Shown here one piece after another: positions 58,277 through 64,000 of a DNA stretch of 64,000 nucleotides. The DNA is from Corynebacterium hindlerae. GTDB taxonomy: Bacteria > Actinomycetota > Actinomycetes > Mycobacteriales > Mycobacteriaceae. Under the pieces are notes generated by a model. It searched no databases. It was given only the letters and a program-made list of their open reading frames with translations, and was not told where the DNA came from. The DNA lies in assembly GCF_014117265.1 (NCBI RefSeq), contig NZ_CP059833.1, positions 2,573,069-2,637,068 on the forward strand, written 5' to 3'. The translations under genes were made by a program, and so were the position numbers. Each line of letters opens with the position of its first letter. The stretch's first letter is position 1.

Positions 58277-59752
58277 ATGACTACACGCGTTCGTTTCTGC
58301 CCATCCCCAACTGGTACCCCGCACGTCGGCATGGTGCGCACCGCCCTGTTCAACTGGGCATACGCCCGCCACACCGGCGGCAAGCTCATCTTCCGTATTG
58401 AGGACACCGACGCCGCACGCGATAGTGAGGAAAGCTACCAGGCCATCATCGACTCGCTCACCTGGCTGGGCATGGATTGGGACGAAGGCGTCGTCAAGGG
58501 CGGCCCGCACGAACCATACCGCCAGTCGCAGCGCATGGACATCTACGCCGACGTGTTGCGCAAGCTTATCGACGCCGGTGAGGTTTATCCCGCGTACTCA
58601 ACGGCAGCCGAGGTGGAGGAACGCCACAAGGCAGCTGGTCGGGATCCGAAACTGGGATACGACAACTACGACCGCGACTTGACCGAAGAGCAGATCGAAG
58701 CGTTCAAGGCCGAGGGCCGCGAGCCAGTCTGGCGCCTGCGCATGCCTGACAAGGACTGGACCTGGACCGACCTCGTCCGTGGCGAGATCACCTTCAAGGG
58801 CTCCACCCAGCCGGACTATGTGGTGGCCCGCTCCAACGGTGCACCGCTGTATACGCTGGTCAACCCTGTCGACGATGCCCTCATGGGTATTACCCACGTC
58901 CTGCGCGGTGAGGACCTGCTGCCGTCGACCCCGCGCCAGCTTGCCCTTTACGAGGCGCTGCAGCGGATCGGTGTGGCGTCCTTTACTCCGGAGTTCGGCC
59001 ACCTGCCATTCGTGATGGGGGAGGGCAACAAGAAGCTGTCCAAGCGTGACCCACAGTCCAATCTGTTCAACCACCGCGACGCCGGCATCATCCCAGAAGG
59101 CATGCTGAACTACCTGGCACTGCTGGGTTGGTCCCTCGCCGGCGATGAAGACATCTTCACGGTACAGCAGCTGGTGGAGAACTTCGACATCAAGGAAGTG
59201 CTGTCCAACCCAGCCCGCTTCGACGAAAAGAAGCTGCTCGCCATCAACGCCGACCACATCCGCCTGCTGTCTCCTGAGGATTTTGCTTCACGATTCCGTG
59301 CCTACCTGGAGGAGTACACCTCCTTCCCAGCTTCCTATGACGCGGAGAAATTCGCCTTCCTGGCATCGCTGACCCAGACCCGCATCAAGACCCTCTCCGA
59401 GGGCTGGGACCTGGTCAAATTCCTGTTCACTGCGGACGCCGACTTGGAGCTGGACGAGAAGTCTGCCCGCAAGAACCTGAAAGAGGACGCGGTGCAGCCA
59501 CTCCAGGTGGCCATTTCCGTGCTTACGGAGCTGGAGACCTTTGATACGGCTTCGATCGAAGCTGCCCTGTCCAAGGCACTCATCGAGGACCTGGAACTCA
59601 AGCCACGCAAGGCCTACGGCGCGCTCCGCGTCGCCATCTCCGGCGCAGCCGTATCCCCACCGCTGTTCGAATCCACGGAACTGCTGGGCAAGGAATCCAC
59701 CCTGTTCCGCCTCCGTAAGTGCCTGGAACAGACCCCTTACAACGCAGAATAA
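58277..59752 (+). CDS. gltX: Glutamyl-tRNA synthetase
   Basis: A 491-residue class I synthetase with the HIGH-type motif PTGTPHVGM (residues 11–19) and the KMSKS-type motif KKLSKRDP. It charges tRNA-Glu and, as GatCAB is present, probably also tRNA-Gln with glutamate. The ATG at 58277 is seven bases from a TATACT -10 box, consistent with a leaderless message. The two tRNA genes it serves (Gln and Glu) lie just downstream, a common corynebacterial arrangement. Confidence 0.97.
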   Translation: MTTRVRFCPSPTGTPHVGMVRTALFNWAYARHTGGKLIFRIEDTDAARDSEESYQAIIDSLTWLGMDWDEGVVKGGPHEPYRQSQRMDIYADVLRKLIDAGEVYPAYSTAAEVEERHKAAGRDPKLGYDNYDRDLTEEQIEAFKAEGREPVWRLRMPDKDWTWTDLVRGEITFKGSTQPDYVVARSNGAPLYTLVNPVDDALMGITHVLRGEDLLPSTPRQLALYEALQRIGVASFTPEFGHLPFVMGEGNKKLSKRDPQSNLFNHRDAGIIPEGMLNYLALLGWSLAGDEDIFTVQQLVENFDIKEVLSNPARFDEKKLLAINADHIRLLSPEDFASRFRAYLEEYTSFPASYDAEKFAFLASLTQTRIKTLSEGWDLVKFLFTADADLELDEKSARKNLKEDAVQPLQVAISVLTELETFDTASIEAALSKALIEDLELKPRKAYGALRVAISGAAVSPPLFESTELLGKESTLFRLRKCLEQTPYNAE

Positions 59753-59809
59753 CCACAACAACAAAGCGTGTGACCTGCGGATTTGTACAGGTCGCACGCT
59801 TGTGGTTAT
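59750..59809 (+). terminator. Hairpin at the end of gltX
   Basis: GCGTGTGACCTG pairs with CAGGTCGCACGC, with outer AACCACAA/TTGTGGTT arms. It forms a long stem that begins at the stop codon. There is no T-run directly behind, but TATAGT at 59807 may be the -10 box of the tRNA transcript. Confidence 0.6.
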
Positions 59810-59850
59810 AGTATTCCTCGTTGCACAGCACAGCAAGTGCTGGAAAACAT

Positions 59851-59922
59851 TGGCCTATGGTGTAATTGGCAACACAAGGGTTTCTGGTACCCTCATTCTA
59901 GGTTCGAGTCCTGGTAGGCCAG
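59851..59922 (+). tRNA. tRNA-Gln (CTG anticodon)
   Basis: The 72-base cloverleaf has acceptor arms TGGCCTA and TAGGCCA. The anticodon loop TTCTGGT (anticodon CTG) sits on the AGGGT/ACCCT stem, and the T-loop is TTCGAGT. It begins with the T·A pair typical of tRNA-Gln. CCA is not encoded. Confidence 0.93.
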
Positions 59923-59939
59923 CTGGTGTTATCACCTAA

Positions 59940-60012
59940 GCCCCGTTCGTCTAGCGGCCTAGGACGCCGGCCTCTCACGCCGGTAACACGGGTTCAAATC
60001 CCGTACGGGGTA
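59940..60012 (+). tRNA. tRNA-Glu (CTC anticodon)
   Basis: The 73-base cloverleaf has acceptor arms GCCCCGT and ACGGGGT. The anticodon loop CTCTCAC (anticodon CTC) sits on the CCGGC/GCCGG stem, and the T-arm is CGGGTTCAAATCCCG. The first pair of the acceptor is G·U. It lies 17 bases after tRNA-Gln, so the two are probably cotranscribed. Confidence 0.93.
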
Positions 60013-60017
60013 CAAAC

Positions 60018-60049
60018 AATTCCCGCTTCACTCTTGTGGAGCGGGAATT
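60018..60049 (+). terminator. Terminator after the tRNA pair
   Basis: AATTCCCGCT pairs with AGCGGGAATT, followed by TT and GGG. It ends the tRNA-Gln/Glu unit. Confidence 0.8.
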
Positions 60050-60145
60050 TTGGGTTAAGGGACACAATGTGTGTCTGGTCGGCGTGTTGTCGGTTGTTAC
60101 TTCACTTCTGGGGGCTTTGATCACGGCCCCCTGAAGTTTCTTACT

Positions 60146-60250
60146 AAACCCCGGGAAGCATTCCCCGGATCTCGGGCCCAACACAGTGAAATAGCAGGTG
60201 TGAAGCCTAAAAAATCACCGAAACCCGGGGAACGCTTCCCGGGTTTTGCG
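60146..60250. repeat. Dispersed palindromic element, family C, copy 2
   Basis: The ends AAACCCCGGGAAGC (60146) and GCTTCCCGGGTTTTGC (about 60234-60249) are inverted repeats. The element matches copy 1 at 48285–48392 in reverse orientation over its whole length. It directly adjoins the decayed transposase. Confidence 0.75.
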
Positions 60251-60269
60251 GAGTTAAGCAGCACAAGGG

Positions 60270-60468
60270 TGCGAACCTGCGGTTCAGACTCCTTCGGGAG
60301 ATACCCAACGAGCTTGCAGCATCGGTCATTGCGGTTGAGCCGACAGCACAAGCATGGAAGGCCCGAAAAGTTCGCCGCGTGTGTGAGATCAGCTTTGGTG
60401 TTGGTGATGCCGTTGTTTTTGCTTTGTCCCAGGCAGACGGGGCATCGGGTCGGTTTTTGGGTCACCGG
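60270..60468 (-). pseudogene. Remnant of an IS1249-like (IS256-family) transposase
   Basis: On the minus strand a frame reads MTQKPTRCPVCLGQSKNNGIT, the zinc-ribbon start of IS1249-type transposases. After an apparent frameshift and loss of the second CxxC, another frame reads TDAASSLGISRRSLNRRF, the helix-turn-helix block that follows in these enzymes. The rest of the gene is missing, ending at palindromic element C. A functional protein is ruled out by the frameshift and truncation. The identification rests on these two motifs only. Confidence 0.6.
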
Positions 60469-60477
60469 AGTTAGGTA

Positions 60478-60503
60478 ACCGCACCTGCTAGCACAGGTGC
60501 GGT
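60478..60503. terminator. Perfect hairpin near the transposase remnant
   Basis: ACCGCACCTG pairs perfectly with CAGGTGCGGT around CTAGCA. No T-run follows on the plus strand. It may be a relic of the insertion element or a weak terminator. Confidence 0.4.
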
Positions 60504-60758
60504 ATCACTGGCGGTATTGAACAAGATTTGTGGGTTTACAAGGCCCGAAACAATATACAGCACCTGTTTACATGCCCTGACCTGGCTTTACTGTGGAATT
60601 CAGACACACATTTCTTATACGGCCCGCCGATGTGTATGTCCTGACTTGGTTTCTTAGCTGTGAAAGCAGATCATTGTTGTTTCTCGATGGTGCGTTGTAG
60701 CTGGCCAGGATGGTGTTCCCGGTGTGCCATCTCAGCGCATGAGGGGGGTATCGGGGCC
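60504..60758. other. Gap without recognised gene
   Basis: No convincing coding frame was found here. The one open frame overlaps the palindromic element and has no family features. The segment may contain more decayed mobile DNA, but nothing was identified. Confidence 0.4.
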
Positions 60759-60863
60759 GGTTGGTAGAGAACGCTTGGTGGAGAATTCGAGAGGAAGTGG
60801 CGTCAAATCTAAAATTAGGTTGTTTTCCATTTGAACTCTCTACCAACCGTTCTCTACCAACTG
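60759..60863. repeat. Dispersed palindromic element, family B, copy 2
   Basis: The left arm (60759-60790, GGTTGGTAGAGAACG … GAGAATTCGAG) and the right arm (60831-60863, TTGAACTCTCTACCAACCG …) are inverted repeats. The element is reversed relative to copy 1 at 13895–14001. It lies 130 bp beyond the 3' end of the intact lipoprotein gene, while copy 1 lies upstream of the broken paralogue. Confidence 0.75.
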
Positions 60864-60994
60864 TTGTGGTGACTGGTGATGTCGTTCTTCCTGAACGTAG
60901 GGGCGCCGGTTCCTAGCCACCATGGTGGAGCATTGAGCAGGGTTAAGCACCTAAAGCCCTGGCTTTGCTTGATCATGGAATCTAGACGTTTACC

Positions 60995-61540
60995 CTAGAT
61001 CATGAACACCGTGGCGTTGTTGCCTCCCAAGCAGGTGATGAGTTTATTCGGTGCCGTTGAGCAGTGCATGGTGTAACTCTGATTGGTCACCGGGCTCATC
61101 ACATCTACCGATGATTGCAGGTAGTCGCGCACATTCTGCCCGGTGGGATTCAAACCGTCTGTTTGGGCACGAAAGACTGCCTTTGCAAACTCGCAGCTCG
61201 TATTCTCGCCCGCCGCAACCATTTTGAGGGCGAAACCGTCGCCATAGATGCAGATCGTGGACTTTTGACCGTTGATTGTGATGGGTGCGCCGACGCCCGG
61301 GTTCTTCCGGAGCTGTTCCATGATCTCCTCAGTGGAGGACGCCGGGGGAGGGGTGGAGGCCATTGCAATGTGCGTCTCCTGGGACACCTCAGTGACAGTG
61401 GTGACCACGGTAGCCGGTGACGCAGGTGCGCTAGCGGAGGTGGTCGTCGGTTCGCTGGCGCGCTGAGGATCAGGTGCCGGCTCGCTCTGACTACACGCAG
61501 ACAACGCCGCCGCCAGGAGAATAATCGTCAGCCGTTTCAT
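60995..61540 (-). CDS. Secreted lipoprotein, intact paralogue of the amber-interrupted gene
   Basis: The 181-residue protein has a lipoprotein signal peptide ending in ALSAC (C16) and a Thr/Ser/Ala/Pro-rich linker (about 20–75). A small domain with four cysteines follows (STICIYG, NTSCEFAKAVF, TMHCS and LITCLGG). The ATG at 61540 begins the signal peptide, and 61 open codons upstream lack features. The domain matches the broken gene at 13259–13813 in cysteine order and in TSCEFA and SPVTxxxY. Its role is unknown. Confidence 0.8.
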   Translation of the reverse strand: MKRLTIILLAAALSACSQSEPAPDPQRASEPTTTSASAPASPATVVTTVTEVSQETHIAMASTPPPASSTEEIMEQLRKNPGVGAPITINGQKSTICIYGDGFALKMVAAGENTSCEFAKAVFRAQTDGLNPTGQNVRDYLQSSVDVMSPVTNQSYTMHCSTAPNKLITCLGGNNATVFMI

Positions 61541-61892
61541 ACCTTCAACCTTACGCCCGTAGGGAAGATGTGGGGATCGGACACTTTTCTTTCTGCAAAC
61601 CCCCGGTTGCGGGCAACAGGGGTGGTGAGAGAAAGCGGTTATTGGTTGGGGGAAACATGGGGTTCCAACACTTCCCGCAAATACTGGTTTCCTTGTCTCA
61701 CCTCGTGATTTTTTAGAAGCCAACAGTATGTTCTCGCACCACGTAACGGTTTACACGATTTGCAGCGGGGTAGGGCGAAGTGTGTATTTGGCGGCCTAAT
61801 TCATTAGTGGTGGGGTGTCTAGATTAAGGTAACAGTTGGATAGCAGGAAGCTGTGTTTTTCGTAGATGCAGCCTATAGGAAGGAGTGAGAAG
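61541..61892. other. Divergent intergenic region
   Basis: A 352-bp gap between the lipoprotein and the divergent SLC13 transporter gene. It must hold both promoters, but I see no palindrome or box that can be named with confidence. Confidence 0.4.
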
Positions 61893-63467
61893 GTGTCTTC
61901 GGACGTGCACGCGGAGTCGCTCGCGGAGCTGACTACCGATAGTCCTGAGCAAACAGCCAAAGAGTGGCCACGTCAACGAGCAGGGTTAATCGGTGGCGTC
62001 ATTTTGGCATTGCTGGTGTACTTCATTTTCCCCAGCAACGCGGCGGAAATTGTGCTGAATTCTGACGCTGAGGCTACCGCTGACTTGCAGGCCATGCGTA
62101 TTACCGCCGCCGCGGCTGTGCTGATGGGTGCGTGGTGGATGACGGAAGCTATTCCGCTCGCCGCAACGGCTCTGGTACCCCTGGTGATTTTCCCAGTGTT
62201 GCAGGTGGAGGAGTTCGGTAAGGTTTCTGGACCATACGCCTCACCAACCATCTTCCTGTTCATGTCTGGATTCATCCTTGCCCTGGGCATGCAGAAATGG
62301 AATCTGCACCGTCGGCTCGCACTGGTGGTGGTGCTGGCGGTTGGAACGAAACCGAAGCAGCTGATCGCCGGCTTCATGATCGCAACAGGCTTTTTGTCCA
62401 TGTGGGTGTCTAACACCGCAACCGCCGTGGTGATGCTGCCGATCGGTATGTCCGTGTTGGCGCTCACCGCGGACATCGTCGGCGGTTTCAAGGAACAAAA
62501 GAACTTCGCTACCGCGCTGATGCTGGGCATTGCGTACTCCGCGTCGATCGGTTCCCTGGGCACGATCATCGGTACTCCTCCAAATGCGCTGCTGGTCGCT
62601 TACATGGCAGAAAACCATGACATTCACATTGGCTTCGGCAAATGGATGCTAGTCGGTGTGCCACTGGCAGTGGTCTTCATGGCGATCGCATGGTTCGCGC
62701 TGGTGACGGTATTCAAGCCAGAGATGAACGACATTCCGGGTGGTCGCGAGGTCATCCAGCGTGAACTGGTTGGAATGGGCGCCATTACCGCGCAGGAGAA
62801 AATGGTGGGAGGCGTGTTCCTTCTTGCAGCGTTGTCCTGGATTTTCGTTCCATTCATCCTGAAGCTGACCGGTTCGAACCTGCTGCTGTCCGATTCCGCG
62901 ATCGGTATGACCGCAGCTATCATGCTGTTCCTTATCCCTGCGAACGCGAAAACCGGTGAACGCTTGATGGACTGGACCACGGCTAACACCTTGCCGTGGG
63001 ACGTGCTGCTGCTGTTCGGTGGTGGCCTGGCGCTGTCGAAGATGTTCTCCAGCTCGGGTCTTTCCCTGTGGATCGGTGAGCTGGCTTCTGGCCTGGCCGT
63101 GCTGCCAACGGTTCTGATCATCGCTTGCGTTGCGGCGCTGGTGCTTATCTTGACGGAGTTCACGTCGAACACTGCTACCGCAGCGGCCTTTCTCCCAATC
63201 ATGGGTGGTGTAGCTGTGGGTATCGGCCTGACCGAAAAAGGTGGCGACGTCAACGTGCTGCTGCTCACCATCCCGGTAGCGCTCGCTGCTACCTGTGCAT
63301 TCATGCTTCCAGTGGCCACTCCACCGAACGCGATTGCCTTCGGTTCCGGCTACGTCAAGATCGGCGACATGGTCAAGGGCGGTATCTGGTTGAACATCAT
63401 CGCGGTGTTCCTGACCACCATTGTGGTTTACGCACTCGCTGTACCTGTGTTTGGACTAGTGGTGTAA
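61893..63467 (+). CDS. SLC13/DASS-family anion transporter
   Basis: The 524-residue membrane protein has about 12 helices and the two repeats typical of divalent-anion:sodium symporters. They show the SNTATAVVMLPI and SNTATAAAFLPI sodium-binding loops, GTPPNALL and ATPPNAIAFG. It resembles the dicarboxylate importers of corynebacteria (succinate, fumarate, malate), but phosphate or sulfate cannot be excluded. The GTG at 61893 follows AAGGAG. An ATG nine codons upstream is possible. A -10 box for the next gene starts four bases after its stop. Confidence 0.88.
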   Translation: MSSDVHAESLAELTTDSPEQTAKEWPRQRAGLIGGVILALLVYFIFPSNAAEIVLNSDAEATADLQAMRITAAAAVLMGAWWMTEAIPLAATALVPLVIFPVLQVEEFGKVSGPYASPTIFLFMSGFILALGMQKWNLHRRLALVVVLAVGTKPKQLIAGFMIATGFLSMWVSNTATAVVMLPIGMSVLALTADIVGGFKEQKNFATALMLGIAYSASIGSLGTIIGTPPNALLVAYMAENHDIHIGFGKWMLVGVPLAVVFMAIAWFALVTVFKPEMNDIPGGREVIQRELVGMGAITAQEKMVGGVFLLAALSWIFVPFILKLTGSNLLLSDSAIGMTAAIMLFLIPANAKTGERLMDWTTANTLPWDVLLLFGGGLALSKMFSSSGLSLWIGELASGLAVLPTVLIIACVAALVLILTEFTSNTATAAAFLPIMGGVAVGIGLTEKGGDVNVLLLTIPVALAATCAFMLPVATPPNAIAFGSGYVKIGDMVKGGIWLNIIAVFLTTIVVYALAVPVFGLVV

Positions 63468-63470
63468 GGG

Positions 63471-63502
63471 TATACTAGCCTCAGTGCGACACCGCGTCGC
63501 AC
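63471..63502 (+). promoter_or_regulatory. Promoter with inverted repeat at the start of the MMPL gene
   Basis: TATACT (63471-63476) is a good -10 box. The perfect inverted repeat GTGCGAC-N5-GTCGCAC (63484-63502) sits at the expected transcription start, as a TetR- or GntR-type operator would. No regulator gene is visible in the window. Confidence 0.5.
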
Positions 63503-63521
63503 CGTTGAACAAAGGAAACGA

Positions 63522-64000
63522 ATGTTTGAGGCGCTGTATGGCACGCGTAGACGTGCACTGTTAACCGTGATCGGATGGATAGTACTGATCGGAGCGTTGA
63601 CGATTACAGCGCCCACCTTGGATGATGTCCTAACCCCAGGTAACAATGACGCAGGCCCTAGTGCACCGTCCACTAAGGCTGAACAGGTCATAGAAGAAAA
63701 CTTCCCGGACTCGGATGCGGTTCCCGCGATCCTTACGGTCCGGGGCGGGGATGAAAACGTGGCCAAGGCCCTGGCCACCATCGATTCGGTGCGGGATGAG
63801 GCTTCCCGCTTCGGGCCGTCGATTAGCGCTGCATGTCAGCGCCCGGGACCCAACTGCGTCCCAGCCAACCCTCAGGAGGCAGTCAGCGCCGACGGTGACA
63901 CTCACTTGGTGATCGTGCCTGTGACGGGCGACCCAACTACTACTGAGTATCGTGACGATATTAAAACGCTCCGCGCGCAGCTAAGTGAAGCGTTCGACGG
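63522..64000 (+). CDS. MMPL-family RND transporter, N-terminal part
   Basis: The first 159 residues of a gene that leaves the window. A membrane helix (residues 13–32, LLTVIGWIVLIGALTITAPT) is followed by an extracytoplasmic domain with the motifs ENFPDSDAVPAILTVRGG and TTTEYRDDIKTLRAQL, typical of MMPL lipid and drug exporters. The ATG at 63522 follows AAAGGA. In mycolic-acid bacteria such proteins export trehalose monomycolate or other lipids, though many paralogues have unknown cargo. The gene has its own promoter with an operator-like repeat. Confidence 0.85.
   Translation, partial: MFEALYGTRRRALLTVIGWIVLIGALTITAPTLDDVLTPGNNDAGPSAPSTKAEQVIEENFPDSDAVPAILTVRGGDENVAKALATIDSVRDEASRFGPSISAACQRPGPNCVPANPQEAVSADGDTHLVIVPVTGDPTTTEYRDDIKTLRAQLSEAFD

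Noticed and set aside
60568..60846. Minus-strand open frame of 92 codons
   Set aside because: It starts inside the family B palindrome and shows no recognisable features. Probably chance.

Overview
The window comes from a mycolic-acid actinobacterium of the genus Corynebacterium. This rests on gene order and gene type, not on a database search. The GC content is high. The order etfBA–cysteine desulfurase–mnmA–MetE-like gene–ligA–ACT protein–gatCA–pfkA–gatB, and later ilvBNC–serA–leuB–FAH protein–gltX–tRNA-Gln/Glu, matches the mycobacterial/corynebacterial backbone. The ilv leader peptide, the LysE/LysG pair, AhpC/AhpD and the GatCAB amidotransferase fit as well. Many genes look leaderless: a TANNNT -10 hexamer ends 6–8 nt before the start codon, with no ribosome binding site.

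Layout. 1–2023: end of etfB, etfA and a NifS-type desulfurase. 2040–4728: a cobalamin riboswitch and a CbiMNQO cobalt transporter. 4742–6489: a TPP riboswitch and thiC. 6647–8305: a tiny two-helix membrane protein and a DsbB-like membrane protein with a large extracytoplasmic domain. 8351–11176 (minus): a DUF222/HNH protein and an ArsR–serine hydrolase–small membrane protein operon. 11272–13250: mnmA and a MetE-like gene. 13259–15340 (minus): a lipoprotein gene broken by an amber codon, then ahpD and ahpC with an OxyR-type site. 15532–20922: a DnaQ-like exonuclease, ligA, an ACT protein, gatC and gatA. 21062–26651: an iron/cobalamin-type ABC importer and two MFS transporters. 26655–29308: pfkA and gatB. 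29589–33786: three LAxTG surface proteins around a lipoprotein-type sortase with a proline-rich tail. 34296–39222: lysE/lysG, a glutathionyl-hydroquinone-reductase-like protein, a DoxX protein and a GT87 mannosyltransferase. 39234–50759: branched-chain amino acid and serine biosynthesis (ilvD, ilvBNC, serA, leuB), plus a CobW-type GTPase. 50769–54001: a CBS/cNMP/nucleotidyltransferase protein, an exonuclease and an FAH hydrolase. 54393–58257: a lipoprotein/ECF sigma/anti-sigma group, a methyltransferase and isochorismate synthase. 58277–60012: gltX and two tRNAs. 60013–61540: repeats, a decayed transposase and an intact paralogue of the broken lipoprotein. 61893–64000: an SLC13 transporter and the start of an MMPL transporter.

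The most notable signals are: (i) the sortase locus, where three substrates share one architecture and two are a recent tandem duplication; (ii) three families of dispersed palindromic intergenic elements, one of them exactly 74 bp in all four copies; (iii) divergent leaderless gene pairs whose -10 boxes overlap; (iv) the DsbB-like fusion with its 55-residue partner; and (v) an amber-interrupted lipoprotein gene with an intact paralogue 47 kb away. I see no CRISPR array, prophage, rRNA or intact insertion sequence.
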